From Flexivirga caeni (GTDB lineage Bacteria; Actinomycetota; Actinomycetes; Actinomycetales; Dermatophilaceae): 64,000 nt of DNA. The stretch is from positions 1-64,000 of the forward strand of contig NZ_RJJQ01000004.1 of the NCBI RefSeq assembly GCF_003724155.1. Direction: 5' to 3'. A model generated the notes under the pieces. The model was not told the origin of the DNA. It worked only from the letters and a program-made list of their open reading frames with translations, and did not search any database. Below, piece after piece: positions 46,039 through 56,831 of this stretch (position 1 is its first letter; every line of letters starts with the position of its first letter). Made by a program: the position numbers and the translations under genes.

Positions 46039-46998
46039 GTGCCCGGGAACTCAAGCCGCCGCGGAGCGGTTCGCAAGGGCAACTCGCGCAAGGGACCGCT
46101 CGTCGGCAGTGGCGGTCAGCGCCGTCGCTCCCTGGAGGGCAAGGGCCCCACGCCGAAGGCCGCCGAACGCCCGAATCACAAGGCATACAAGGCTGCTCGC
46201 AAGACCGATGCCACGCAGAAGTCCGCGCCGCGGCGCACCACGAAGAGCGCCAAGTCGTCCGGCGAGCTGATCGTCGGCCGCAACTCGGTGCTGGAGGCGC
46301 TGCGTGTCGGCATACCCGCCACTGCGCTGTATGTCGCGGGCCGCATCGACTCCGACGATCGCGTCAAGGAGTCGCTGAAGCTCGCGGCCGACAATCTGAT
46401 CCCGATCATGGAAGCGCAGCGACCGGAGCTGGACCGGCTCGCCGACGGCACGCCGCATCAGGGCCTGGCGTTGCAGGTGCCGCCATACGACTACGTGCAC
46501 CCGGACGATCTGGTCAACCCCGAAGCGCCGGGCACCCAGCTGGTCGTTGCGCTCGACGGCATCACCGACCCGCGCAACCTCGGCGCGATCCTGCGCTCGG
46601 TGGCCGCGTTCGGCGGCCACGGTGTCATCGTCCCCGAACGCCGTTCTGCCGGTATGACGGCCGCGGCCTGGAAGACCAGCGCCGGCGCCGCGGCTCGGGT
46701 GCCGGTCGCCCTGGCGGGCAACCTCACCCGCACGCTCTCCGACTTCCGCAAGGCCGGGTTCTTCGTCATCGGGCTCGACATGGACGGCGACGTCGAGCTG
46801 CCCGGCCTCGAGCTGGCCACCGAACCGCTCGTGATCGTGGTCGGCTCGGAGGGCAAGGGCCTGTCGCGCCTCGTCCGCGAAACCTGCGACCAGATCGTGT
46901 CGGTGCCGATGAGTTCGTCGGTCGAATCCCTCAACGCGAGCGTCGCCGCGTCGGTCACGCTCTACGAGGTCGCTCGCCTGCGTGCGACGAACAGCTAA
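46039..46998 (+). CDS. rlmB: 23S rRNA (guanosine-2'-O)-methyltransferase RlmB
   Basis: A 319-residue SPOUT (TrmH-type) methyltransferase. A basic disordered N-terminus of about 75 residues precedes the substrate-binding domain ([13 protein letters not shown]) and the knotted domain with [33 protein letters not shown] and [18 protein letters not shown]. It 2'-O-methylates a guanosine of 23S rRNA. GGAGGA lies 5 nt before GTG 46039, which is 1 bp after the cysS stop. Confidence 0.94.
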   Translation: MPGNSSRRGAVRKGNSRKGPLVGSGGQRRRSLEGKGPTPKAAERPNHKAYKAARKTDATQKSAPRRTTKSAKSSGELIVGRNSVLEALRVGIPATALYVAGRIDSDDRVKESLKLAADNLIPIMEAQRPELDRLADGTPHQGLALQVPPYDYVHPDDLVNPEAPGTQLVVALDGITDPRNLGAILRSVAAFGGHGVIVPERRSAGMTAAAWKTSAGAAARVPVALAGNLTRTLSDFRKAGFFVIGLDMDGDVELPGLELATEPLVIVVGSEGKGLSRLVRETCDQIVSVPMSSSVESLNASVAASVTLYEVARLRATNS

Positions 46999-47062
46999 CG
47001 GGAGACGAAGCAGTCGGCAGATGGAATGTCTGCTGGGCGCGCCCGCCACTGAGTGAGCGAGG

Positions 47063-47656
47063 TCAGCCCAGCACCTTGTTGGGATCGTGCAGCACCACAC
47101 CACCGCTTGCCATGTCGTGCAGGCCCTGCCGCTTTCTGTTAGCCAGGAAGACGATGAAGTTTGCAATCTGGACCGGCCAGATAATGCCGCACGCCCATAG
47201 GACGAACTGCCGTAAGAAGGTGTCGCCCCACCCGAAAACGCGGTGCTCGGTTGCCTTGTAGCAGCGCATTCCGAGCACCCGTTGCACAGGGGTGCGACCG
47301 TTGCCGAATTCGACGAGCGCCCACACGACGTAACCAATGACGAGCGTCACGATGAGGAGCAGGATGTAGAGGAAGAACGCTCCGACGCGGCGTCCACGCG
47401 ATGCGACCTCAGTGCCGTTCGGGATGAACACGCCGGTCTCGGCATCGATGTGCGTCCCGGGCGGCGGCGCCATCAGCGCTGCGGAGTACTTCCCGCCGGG
47501 GTACCCGCCCGGTGCCTGCGGGGCGCTGTACCCGTACCCGGGGCCGGACGAAGGCGGCTGACCGTAGGGTGCGGACGGGGATTGCTGACCATATCCGCCG
47601 GGAGCGGGCTGATTGCCGTACTCACCCGGGTTGGGTGGTCCGTCGTACTGACTCAT
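47063..47656 (-). CDS. RDD-family membrane protein with Pro/Gly/Tyr-rich N-terminus
   Basis: A 197-residue protein. About 75 residues rich in P, G, Y and Q (repeats such as APGGYGQQ and APYGQPP) are followed by an RDD domain with two or three membrane segments (FLYILLLIVTLVIGYVVWAL; WACGIIWPVQIANFIVFL) and RTPVQRVLGMRCYKA. RDD proteins are of uncertain function, some suspected transporters. AAAGGGG lies 6 nt upstream of the ATG. Confidence 0.85.
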   Translation of the reverse strand: MSQYDGPPNPGEYGNQPAPGGYGQQSPSAPYGQPPSSGPGYGYSAPQAPGGYPGGKYSAALMAPPPGTHIDAETGVFIPNGTEVASRGRRVGAFFLYILLLIVTLVIGYVVWALVEFGNGRTPVQRVLGMRCYKATEHRVFGWGDTFLRQFVLWACGIIWPVQIANFIVFLANRKRQGLHDMASGGVVLHDPNKVLG

Positions 47657-47726
47657 GGTGTCCCCTTTGCGCTGTGGTTGTCGCGTCCGGTCTGGCGCTA
47701 CCAGGGGAGAACCATATCCGGTGGGG

Positions 47727-48968
47727 CTAGGTCCGCGCCCGGACCGGCATCTCGGCGGTGTCGACGCCGACCACCGCGCTGTCGTCCGGCTTGCTCGGCA
47801 GCACCTTGGCGATGTAGTCGCGGGCCGCCTCTTCGATGGGAAAGTCGCGTTTGGCGGCCTCCGACATGTACCACCGGTGTTCGAGCACCTCGTGGAAGAG
47901 CTCGGCCGGCTCGATCTTGCGCCGCATCTCCGGTGGTGCCGTGCGGGTGACGGGCTCGTAGACCTGCATCAGCCAGTCGTGTGCGACCTGTTCCTCGTCG
48001 TCGTTCTGCCGATCGTGCGCAGCCCGGTAGGAATCGAGGTCGTTGAGCAGCCGGCGCGCCTGGTTGTCCTCCACGTCCAGGCCGGTCAGTCGGAGCAACC
48101 GACGCGAATGATGGCCCGCATCAACGATTTTCGGCTGGATCTGGATCGTCGCACCGTCAAAGTCGGTGGTGATGTCGAGTTCGCCGACATCGAAGCCGAG
48201 CGCGTTGAGACGGCGGATGCGTTCGTCGACGCGCCACCGCTCGCCCAGGTCGAAGCGCTCGACCTCGGTGAGCTCGGTCCACAGCACGGTGTAGCGCTGG
48301 ATGATCCGGTCGGATACCTCGATCGGGTCGAGATCCTCATCGACATACCCGCCGGCCTGCAGGTCCATCAGCTCCCCGGCGATATTGACGCGAGCGATGT
48401 CGAGGTCGTGCTCGCGCTGGCCGTTGGAGAGCCGGTCCTGCAACTCACCGGTCTCGGCGTCGACAAGGTATGCCGAGAACTCACCCGCACTGCGCTTGAA
48501 CAGCGCGTTGGACAGCGATACGTCACCCCACCAGAAACCGACGAGGTGCAACCGCACCAGCAGCACGGCAAGCGCGTCGATGAGCCGAGTCGCCGTCTCG
48601 GGTCGCAGGCTCTGGCTGAGCATTGCGCGGTAGGGGAGGGAGAACTGCAAGTGGCGGGTCAGCAGGCAGGCGTCGAGCGGTTCCCCGTCACGGGTGAGGC
48701 GACCGCTGACCACACCGATCGGCTCCACTGCCGGCTGATCGAGCCGGCGCAGCATCCGCAGCATGGCGTATTCGCGCCGGGCGATGTCGTCCTTGATCTC
48801 CTTGATCGCGACCACGCGACCCTCGAGACGCACGAAGCGGACGACGTGTCGGGAGATGCCGCGCGGGAGCGCAGCCAGTCGATCCTCCGGCCACTCCTCC
48901 AGCGGAAGTCGCCAGGGTAGATCGAGTAGTGCCGGCCAGGGCCGGGCGGTCGTGATGTCCAGTGCCAC
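47727..48968 (-). CDS. DUF4032 kinase-like protein
   Basis: A 413-residue protein with a lipopolysaccharide-kinase-like N-terminal fold: VVAIKEIKDDIARREY (Lys and Glu), WWGDVSLSNALF (catalytic-loop equivalent D...N) and YLVDAETGEL (metal-site equivalent). The second half (about residues 220-380) is the DUF4032 domain. The substrate is unknown. GTG 48968 is preceded by CAGAAT 6 nt upstream and no ribosome-binding site. Confidence 0.85.
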   Translation of the reverse strand: MALDITTARPWPALLDLPWRLPLEEWPEDRLAALPRGISRHVVRFVRLEGRVVAIKEIKDDIARREYAMLRMLRRLDQPAVEPIGVVSGRLTRDGEPLDACLLTRHLQFSLPYRAMLSQSLRPETATRLIDALAVLLVRLHLVGFWWGDVSLSNALFKRSAGEFSAYLVDAETGELQDRLSNGQREHDLDIARVNIAGELMDLQAGGYVDEDLDPIEVSDRIIQRYTVLWTELTEVERFDLGERWRVDERIRRLNALGFDVGELDITTDFDGATIQIQPKIVDAGHHSRRLLRLTGLDVEDNQARRLLNDLDSYRAAHDRQNDDEEQVAHDWLMQVYEPVTRTAPPEMRRKIEPAELFHEVLEHRWYMSEAAKRDFPIEEAARDYIAKVLPSKPDDSAVVGVDTAEMPVRART

Positions 48969-49000
48969 GGGACCATTCTGCCCCGGCCCCCTGATCGAGC

Positions 49001-49070
49001 GGCACAACAACGCATCGAGCGGTACAGCAATTCAGGCGATTTGCTGTACCGCTCGATGCAGATGTGTGCC
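49001..49070. terminator. Nested inverted repeat with 19-bp perfect inner stem
   Basis: Inner arms 49012-49030 and 49041-49059 are perfectly complementary over 19 bp (GCATCGAGCGGTACAGCAA), loop 10 nt. Outer arms GGCACA (49001-49006) and TGTGCC (49065-49070). A further GATCGAGCGG begins at 48993. It lies after the msiK/ugpC-type gene on the minus strand. Confidence 0.85.
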
Positions 49071-49098
49071 GGTCAATCAGATGACCGCGGTGCAGGCG

Positions 49099-50214
<1,116 letters not shown>

Positions 50215-50316
50215 GGTGCAACTCCTTCACCGGCAGGAACGTGCCGGACGATCCGTTGTGAATGGGTGCGGCGCCGCACTGGCCGTGTGACGCCGACCAC
50301 ACTGTAACCGTCCCGG

Positions 50317-51114
50317 TCACCGAGTGGGCGGCCGTCTCGAAAATCCGTCCTCGCGCAGGTCGTGCACGCGCTGCAGGACCGCCACCACGTCGGCGGGGTC
50401 GTCGACCCGGAAACGCGCGGAAGTGTCACCCGGCCCGACCTTCACGGTGACGTGCTGGGCGTCACCGGCAAGGACCGCGAACGCGCGCTCGTCGGTGACG
50501 TCGTCACCGAAGTACAGCGTTGCGGCAGAGCCGAATTCGGCCGCCAGTGCCCGCAGGGCATCGCCCTTGGTGACCGGCAGCGCACTGAACTCCACCATCT
50601 GCTTGCCGCGCATCACGTCCACCCCGGGTATGTCGATGGCAAGCGCCGCCTCGGTCGCCGCCCGGGCAATGTCCGGTGCCACGCCGCGGGTGTGCAGCAC
50701 GACGTTGGCCGGTTTGCGCTCGATGCGCGTCGATGGGTATGTCGCGACGATCTGCTCGACCGCAGTCTCAGCCCGCGCCAGCCGGCCTTGTGCCTCGGCG
50801 TCGAGACTCGCCTCGAGCGGCAGCTCACGGTCGGCCTCCGCGCCGTGCGAGCCGACCAGCACGATCGGATCTGCGGCGCCGACCCCGGTGAGCGCGCCCA
50901 GCGCGTCGAGATGACGCCCGGAGACCACGGCCGCGAAAACACCTGGCATTGCGGCGATTTCATGCAACAGCTGCATGGACCCGTCGACCGGGCGAGACGT
51001 CGACGGGTCCTGGACCAGCGGCGCGAGCACCCCGTCGAAGTCGGTCGCGACCAGCACCCGCTCGTGCGCGGCGAAGCGCGAGAGGGCCCCGTGCAGCTCG
51101 GCGGGCACCGTCAC
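50317..51114 (-). CDS. otsB: Trehalose-6-phosphate phosphatase
   Basis: A 265-residue HAD phosphatase. DFDGVLAPLV is the catalytic Asp motif, VVSGR motif II and YFGDDVTDERAF motif IV. It removes phosphate from trehalose-6-P. GTG 51114 overlaps the otsA stop as GTGA, so the two enzymes are made together. Confidence 0.95.
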   Translation of the reverse strand: MTVPAELHGALSRFAAHERVLVATDFDGVLAPLVQDPSTSRPVDGSMQLLHEIAAMPGVFAAVVSGRHLDALGALTGVGAADPIVLVGSHGAEADRELPLEASLDAEAQGRLARAETAVEQIVATYPSTRIERKPANVVLHTRGVAPDIARAATEAALAIDIPGVDVMRGKQMVEFSALPVTKGDALRALAAEFGSAATLYFGDDVTDERAFAVLAGDAQHVTVKVGPGDTSARFRVDDPADVVAVLQRVHDLREDGFSRRPPTR

Positions 51115-52520
51115 GGCTGCCCCGGCGCCGCCGCCAGATCGGCGAGGAAGCGTGCCGCCCAGTGCTGCACGTCGTGCCGCTGCACCTGCCGCCGCATCGC
51201 CCGCATGCGTGGCGCCCGTTCGAAAGCAGTCGCCTCGATGGCGCGCAGGATGGTCTGTTTCGTGCGCGCGATGTCGTGCGGGTTGCACAAGTAGGCCTGC
51301 TTGAGTTCGGTTGCGGCGCCGGCGAATTCGCTCAGCACCAGGGCCCCGTCGTCGTCGTGCGCCGCGACGTACTCCTTGGCGACGAGGTTCATGCCGTCGC
51401 GCAGGGGAGTGACCACCATGACGTCCGCGGCCACGAAGAGTGCCGCCATCTCCTCCCGCGGGAAGGACCGGTGCAGGTAGGTCACCGCCGGCGCGCCGAT
51501 ATGTGCGTGGTCGCCGTTGATCCGGCCGACCGTGAGTTCCACGTCGTCGCGGATCTGCTGGTATGCCGCCAGCCGTTCCCGGCTGGGCGTCGCCACCTGG
51601 ATGAGCTTGGTGTCCGTCGCGGCGAGCTGACCTTCGCGCAGCAACTCCTCGATCGCCTTCAGCCGGTGCCGGATGCCTTTGGTGTAGTCGAGCCGGTCGA
51701 CTCCCAGCAGCAGATGTGTCGGATTGCCGAGCTGGCGACGGATCTCGGCTGCACGGTCCTGCACGGCAGTGGTCGCGGCCAGCTCCGTCATGGCCGCCGT
51801 GTCGATCGAGATCGGCACCGCGGCCGCGCGAGTCTCGTGCCCGTTCGCCATACGCACGACGTCGCCGCGCACGCTCACCTGCTCGTCCGCGAGCAGCTGC
51901 CGGCAGGCCCGCAGGAAGTTCTGGGCGTCCGCGCGACGCTGGAAACCGAGGAAGTCGGCGCCCAGCAGTCCCTGCAGCAGGGCGTCGCGGGCGGGCAGCT
52001 GCATGAACAGCTCGACCGGCGGGAACGGGATGTGGTTGAACCAGCCGATCCGTACGTCGGGCCGCAGCTCCCGCAGGAATTGCGGCATCCGCTGCAACTG
52101 GTAGTCGTGGACCCAGACCGTCGCGCCCGGTGCCGCGAGCCCGGCCGCCACCTCGGCAAACCTCCGGTTGACCTGCTCGTATGCCGCCTGCCAGCGTCGC
52201 TTGAACGACGCCGGCACGATGACGTCGTGGTAGATCGGCCAGAGCGAGCCGTTGCTGAACCCCTCGTAGTAGTCGCGAACCTCCTCGGCGCTCAGCGCGA
52301 CCGGGTGCAGGTGCATCCCGTCCTGCTCGAACGGCGCCGGAGCCTTGCCCGCGACACCGGACCAGCCGATCCACGCCCCATCGCGGTCGTTCATGACCGA
52401 CTCCATCGCCGTGACCAGCCCGCCGGGGCTGCGCCGCCATACCGACCGGCCACCCTCACGCACGCGGTCCACGGGGAGCCGGTTGGCTGCCACGACGAGG
52501 TCGAACGTCTCTTGCGGCAC
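51111..52520 (-). CDS. otsA: Trehalose-6-phosphate synthase
   Basis: A 469-residue GT20 enzyme joining glucose from a nucleotide sugar to glucose-6-[13 protein letters not shown] (N-terminal loop), [28 protein letters not shown] and [16 protein letters not shown] are typical. GTG 52520 (VPQETFDLV) has AGGAAGGA about 9 nt upstream; a longer frame to 52583 lacks this. The otsA-otsB pair makes the compatible solute trehalose. Confidence 0.95.
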   Translation of the reverse strand: MPQETFDLVVAANRLPVDRVREGGRSVWRRSPGGLVTAMESVMNDRDGAWIGWSGVAGKAPAPFEQDGMHLHPVALSAEEVRDYYEGFSNGSLWPIYHDVIVPASFKRRWQAAYEQVNRRFAEVAAGLAAPGATVWVHDYQLQRMPQFLRELRPDVRIGWFNHIPFPPVELFMQLPARDALLQGLLGADFLGFQRRADAQNFLRACRQLLADEQVSVRGDVVRMANGHETRAAAVPISIDTAAMTELAATTAVQDRAAEIRRQLGNPTHLLLGVDRLDYTKGIRHRLKAIEELLREGQLAATDTKLIQVATPSRERLAAYQQIRDDVELTVGRINGDHAHIGAPAVTYLHRSFPREEMAALFVAADVMVVTPLRDGMNLVAKEYVAAHDDDGALVLSEFAGAATELKQAYLCNPHDIARTKQTILRAIEATAFERAPRMRAMRRQVQRHDVQHWAARFLADLAAAPGQP

Positions 52521-52640
52521 GGACCGGATCCTTCCTCGGGACTGTCTGACCACCGCCACCCTATGCCGTGCCCGCTGATCCACCGCGCGTTCGGCTCCTC
52601 GGCCGTGGTCACGAGCACACGGTGAGCGTTACCGTGGAAC

Positions 52641-53066
52641 ATGCGAATCCAAGAGTTGCTCAACGGCAAGGGATCGGACGTCGTCGCCGTCACCTCCGAC
52701 GCGTCGGTCCGTCAGCTCGTGCAGACTCTCGCCGAGCACAACATCGGCGCGGTGCTGGTGGTGGATGACGGTGCGGTGGCCGGCATCATCAGTGAGCGCG
52801 ACGTGGTCCGGGCGCTGCCCGAGAAGGCAGACCGGCTGCTCGATCAGCCGGTGTCCAGCCTGATGACGACCGGCGTCGTCACCTGCGCGCCGGACGACGA
52901 GATCAGCGCGCTCGCGGCGTCGATGACCGAGCACCGCTTCCGGCACCTGCCGGTGGTGCAGGACGGTGAGCTCCTCGGCATCGTCAGCATCGGGGACATC
53001 GTGAAGTTCCGGCTGGACGAGCTGCAACGTGAGCGCGATCACCTGGAGTCGTACATCACCAGCTGA
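52641..53066 (+). CDS. Two-CBS-domain protein
   Basis: A 141-residue protein made of two CBS motifs (VTSDASVRQLVQTLAEHNIG and VTCAPDDEISALAASMTEHR), each with GIISERDVVR or GIVSIGDIVK. Such stand-alone CBS proteins bind adenine nucleotides and sense energy state. TACCGT (52630-52635) ends 5 nt before the ATG, suggesting a leaderless mRNA. It is divergent from otsA. Confidence 0.9.
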   Translation: MRIQELLNGKGSDVVAVTSDASVRQLVQTLAEHNIGAVLVVDDGAVAGIISERDVVRALPEKADRLLDQPVSSLMTTGVVTCAPDDEISALAASMTEHRFRHLPVVQDGELLGIVSIGDIVKFRLDELQRERDHLESYITS

Positions 53067-53177
53067 CCGCGCCGCCGCGGCTGACGGCGGCTGTCCAGGG
53101 CCTGTGCGGCTGCCCAGTCGTGGCCGGGCCGGGCGCCCTGCGCGGTGTCCCGTGCGTTGTCGCATACCGTGGACTCC

Positions 53178-55022
53178 ATGACTGCAGACCGTCGCGCGGA
53201 ACCGGACTCGTCCGGCGCGGGCGGCACCCATCGGCTGCCGGCGGCCCAAGCCTCTGACGACCGCGACCGCCGCGCCGATCAGGCCCGCATCGGGGAATAC
53301 GAGCTGATCCGCAAGATCGGCGAGGGCGGGATGGGCGTGGTCTACAAGGCGCTCGACGACGACGGTCGCGCGGTCGCGGTGAAGGTGCTCCGCGCGCACA
53401 TCGCCCACGATGCGAGTGCCCGGGAACGGCTGCGCCGGGAGGTGAGCACCCTCGTGCGGGTCGAGTCGCCGCACGTCGCGTCGTTCCTCGACGCAGACGT
53501 CGACGGTGAGAGCCCCTACCTGGTCACCAGCTTTGTGCCCGGCGCGGCGCTCGACGAGGTGGTCGAGGACGACGGGCCGTTCGGTGCGGCCCGGCTGGCC
53601 CGGCTCGGCCGGGGACTGGCCGAGGCCCTGGGCGCCATCCACGCAGCGGGCATCGTGCACCGCGACCTGAAACCCGGCAACGTGCTGATGGTCGGTGACG
53701 ACCCGGTGCTCATCGACTTCGGCATCGCGCATGTCGCGGACGACTCGCGACTGACATCAACCGGCCTGGTGATGGGCACCCCCGGTTACCTCTCCCCGGA
53801 GATCGTCGAGGGCGAGTCGGTCACCCAGGCGACCGACTGGTGGGGCTGGGCGGCGACCCTGGCGTATGCCGCGAGCGGCCACGCGCCCTTCGGCCGCGGC
53901 CCGATGCCCGTCGTCCTCGACCGGGTATGCCGGGGCGAATACGACCTGAGCGGCGTCGATGCCCGCATCCGCCCACTGCTCGAGGCCGCGCTCGACCCCG
54001 ACCCGCAGCGCCGGCCGGACGCGGCCGAGGTGCTGTCCGCACTGGACGTCTTCGCACACGGCGGGCACACCGGCCAGATCCCGGTCATCGCGCAGCGTCG
54101 GCCGGCACCGCAGCCGCGCGATGCCCGCAAACCGTCGACCGAGCGATTTGCCGCGCCGAAACCGGCCACCGAGCGACTGGCCGCGCCGAAACCGGGCACC
54201 GAACGCATCGTGCGGCCGGCGAGGCAGCCGGATCCGACCGAGAACCTCGGCGCGCCCCCGCAGCGAGTGGCGCCTGCGCGATACGACATCCAGCGACCGG
54301 TGAACCGGGCCGGCGACCCGGACCGTCCGGTGCCGTCGGTCGCGCCCGGGCGGTTCGTCCCGCCGCCGGACCCGCGCATTGGCCAGGCGGCCCGCACCGG
54401 GACGCTCGCCGCGCTGCTCGCGGCGCTCACCGGCATTGCCGCGGTGCTGCCCAGTGTCGCGCTGGTCCTGCTCGTGCTGTGGGCGCTGGCCGCCCGCTGG
54501 TGCGACAAGGCGATCACGTCACGAGTGCTGCGGCGCTACACCGCCGGACCCCGGCGCAGCGACAACCTCGTCGCCGCGGTGAGTTCACCCTGGCACGGCG
54601 TCGTCGCGGCACTCGCGACCTTGCTGACCGTGCTGATTCCCGGGTTCGTCGGTGCATGCACCGCGATCGCGGTGGCCCTGGCCCGCTCGATGATCAAGGG
54701 TGGTCCGGTCTATATCGGCCGGCCGTTGCCGATGGCGCTCGGCGTGCTGGTCGGTGCGGTGGTCATGTGGTGGGGCCCCGGCGGCATCTCGCTGCGGCGC
54801 GGCGCGCGCAGCATCGTCCGCGGTGCGGTCCGAGGCCAGCCGATGACGCAGATCATCATCGGGGTGTGCGCCCTCGTGGCGGTGATCGGCGTCGTATTCG
54901 CGGTGACTCATCTGGGCACCGCGGCGTCCTGGTGGCCGGTCCCGGGCGACTCAAGTCTGCGGCTGCAGTTGGGAGCGATGAATCCCGCTGGCAGCATGCC
55001 GGATTCACCCGCGATCAGCTGA
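53178..55022 (+). CDS. Ser/Thr protein kinase with multi-pass membrane C-terminus
   Basis: A 614-residue Hanks-type kinase. Domain residues 41 to about 315: GEGGMGVVYK (48-57), Lys69 in AVKV, HRDLKPGN (161-168), DFG (180-182) and GTPGYLSPE (200-208). A Pro/Arg linker with three TERxxAPKP-like repeats follows, then at least four hydrophobic segments (for example LLAALTGIAAVLPSVALVLL and IIIGVCALVAVIGVVFAV). Most actinobacterial receptor kinases have a single membrane helix and PASTA repeats, which are absent here. TACCGT (53165-53170) is 7 nt before the ATG. Confidence 0.9.
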   Translation: MTADRRAEPDSSGAGGTHRLPAAQASDDRDRRADQARIGEYELIRKIGEGGMGVVYKALDDDGRAVAVKVLRAHIAHDASARERLRREVSTLVRVESPHVASFLDADVDGESPYLVTSFVPGAALDEVVEDDGPFGAARLARLGRGLAEALGAIHAAGIVHRDLKPGNVLMVGDDPVLIDFGIAHVADDSRLTSTGLVMGTPGYLSPEIVEGESVTQATDWWGWAATLAYAASGHAPFGRGPMPVVLDRVCRGEYDLSGVDARIRPLLEAALDPDPQRRPDAAEVLSALDVFAHGGHTGQIPVIAQRRPAPQPRDARKPSTERFAAPKPATERLAAPKPGTERIVRPARQPDPTENLGAPPQRVAPARYDIQRPVNRAGDPDRPVPSVAPGRFVPPPDPRIGQAARTGTLAALLAALTGIAAVLPSVALVLLVLWALAARWCDKAITSRVLRRYTAGPRRSDNLVAAVSSPWHGVVAALATLLTVLIPGFVGACTAIAVALARSMIKGGPVYIGRPLPMALGVLVGAVVMWWGPGGISLRRGARSIVRGAVRGQPMTQIIIGVCALVAVIGVVFAVTHLGTAASWWPVPGDSSLRLQLGAMNPAGSMPDSPAIS

Positions 55023-55073
55023 CCCTCAGCGGGTGCACATCGCAGCCTGGCCGACAGCTCTACGCTGGGACGA

Positions 55074-56615
55074 ATGACGGAGGAAGTGCCTGACACCGAC
55101 CCCGGTGGCTTGCCGCTGTCCGGGCGGATGCGGTTTCTGCAAGGCGAGCCGGTCACCGAGCCGTTGCCGCTCGCGGACACGCTGCGCAACACGCCATACC
55201 GCGACCCGCGCGCCATGGAGGCGCCGGGGCAGGAGGCGTCGGTCCGCGGGGCACTGGAGCTTGCCGTGCGGGTCGGTGAGTTGCTGCTGCGCTGCGGCGC
55301 GAGCACCCGCGACGTCGAGGCCGCGGTCGTCGCGGTGGCCGCTGCGGCCGGTCTGCGGCGGCTCGAGGTCGACATCACCAACCAGTCCCTGCTCGTGCAG
55401 GCGCCGACCCCCAGCGGGGTGCCGGTCACCTGGCTGCGGGTGGTGCGCTCCAACACCCGCGACTTCGCCCGGCTCACCGCCGTCCACCGGCTGGTCGAGG
55501 ATCTGGTCTCCGGCGGCATCGACGATGTCGCGGCGGCAACCAAGAAGCTGCGCCGGATCCAGCGCAAGTCGCGGATCTATCCGCGCTGGATGGTGGGGCT
55601 CGGGTATGCCGGCCTGGCCGGCTCGGTGTGCGCGGTCCTCGGCGGTCACACGATGGCGATCGTCGTCTCCATCGTGTCGGTCCTGCTGGTCGACCGGGTC
55701 GGCCGCTGGCTGAGCAAGCACGCAGTTCCGTCGTTCTACTCCTCGGCGGCGGGTGGTGCCATCTCGGTGGTGCTCGCCTGGTTCGGCTATCTCATCGGCA
55801 TACACGGCTGGCTCGGGATCTACATGCCACCGACCGAGTTCGGTTACGCGATCGCGGCGGGGATCGTGGTGTTGCTGCCCGGCCGGGCGATGGCGTCCGC
55901 GGTGGAGGACGCCGTCACCGGCTATCCGGTCACCGGTGCCGGGCGGCTGCTCACCGTGTTTCTCGCGACGTCGGGCATCATCGTCGGCATCGCGGCCGGG
56001 CTCTCGCTGACGCTGCGGCTGGACAAGGCGCTCGACCTGCAGCTGACGGCATTACCGTTGACCGGCGCGCACACGACGGCGACGGCTCAGCTGGCGCTCG
56101 ACTTCGCCTCCCAGCCGGCGGCACTCTGGCTGCAGGTGGTGTGTGGTGCCTTCGGCGCCATCTGCAGCGCCGTGTCTGCGCGGGTGCTGCCGAAGCATCT
56201 ACTGCCTGCGGGTCTGCTGGGCGCGATCGGGTTGCTTCTTTCCGGTGGCCTGCCGAGCAAGGTCAGCATCGGTGGGTTCCACTTCGGGGCCACCACCTCG
56301 ATCGCCATTGCGGCGATCGTCATCGGACTGGCCGGCCGGTTCATCGGCTTGCGGCTCGGAGCACCGGCCCTGGTCCTCGTCGTGCCGGCGGTGTCGCCGC
56401 TGCTGCCGGGCCTGCGTATCTTCCGTGGCATGTATGACGCCGTGTCTGGCAGCGTCATCGGCACGTCGGTGGCGACCCAGGGCGAGGCGCTGAGCACCCT
56501 CATGGGGGCCGCTGCGATAGCACTGGCAATCAGCACCGGGGTGGTGCTGGGCGATGCGATGTCCGCTCCGCTGGACCGGCAGGCGCTGCGCCGCAGACGA
56601 GCACGGCACCGCTGA
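55074..56615 (+). CDS. Threonine/serine exporter family protein (ThrE-like)
   Basis: A 513-residue membrane protein. The N-terminal DUF1212-type region (ALELAVRVGELLLRCGASTR) carries the predicted hydrolase-like loop and five hydrophobic segments; the C-terminal ThrE_2 part (GRFIGLRLGAPALVLVVPAV, PLLPGLRIFRGMYD) has five more. Corynebacterium ThrE exports threonine and serine by proton motive force. TACGCT (55061-55066) ends 7 nt before the ATG. Confidence 0.9.
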   Translation: MTEEVPDTDPGGLPLSGRMRFLQGEPVTEPLPLADTLRNTPYRDPRAMEAPGQEASVRGALELAVRVGELLLRCGASTRDVEAAVVAVAAAAGLRRLEVDITNQSLLVQAPTPSGVPVTWLRVVRSNTRDFARLTAVHRLVEDLVSGGIDDVAAATKKLRRIQRKSRIYPRWMVGLGYAGLAGSVCAVLGGHTMAIVVSIVSVLLVDRVGRWLSKHAVPSFYSSAAGGAISVVLAWFGYLIGIHGWLGIYMPPTEFGYAIAAGIVVLLPGRAMASAVEDAVTGYPVTGAGRLLTVFLATSGIIVGIAAGLSLTLRLDKALDLQLTALPLTGAHTTATAQLALDFASQPAALWLQVVCGAFGAICSAVSARVLPKHLLPAGLLGAIGLLLSGGLPSKVSIGGFHFGATTSIAIAAIVIGLAGRFIGLRLGAPALVLVVPAVSPLLPGLRIFRGMYDAVSGSVIGTSVATQGEALSTLMGAAAIALAISTGVVLGDAMSAPLDRQALRRRRARHR

Positions 56616-56741
56616 GAACCGGGCTGCCGGCGGGCATTCGAGGGCCGGAATCCGCGGCAGAACTGGAAACTACACGGTTGTAATTTTACCTTTGTGTTCG
56701 GCGTGTCGCCTTGAGTTTTGCACAGAAACCTATCTCGCACC

Positions 56742-56770
56742 TTGTGTCACATGCGTCAATCCCGTAACGT
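56742..56770 (+). promoter_or_regulatory. Promoter of the rpf gene
   Basis: TTGTGT (56742-56747), 17-nt spacer, TAACGT (56765-56770). Transcription near 56777 gives a 5' leader of about 55 nt containing a small ACCCG-AC-CGGGT hairpin and GGAGAGGA before the TTG start. Confidence 0.5.
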
Positions 56771-56831
56771 GCGTGGGGCTTCGGGGCTAGGAGCGCGGAC
56801 CCGACCGGGTTCTTCTGGAGAGGACAAAACC

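Noticed and set aside
56616-56831. c-di-AMP (ydaO-type) riboswitch upstream of rpf
   Set aside because: Rpf genes often carry one, but I cannot trace its conserved core here, and a promoter at 56742-56770 leaves too short a leader.
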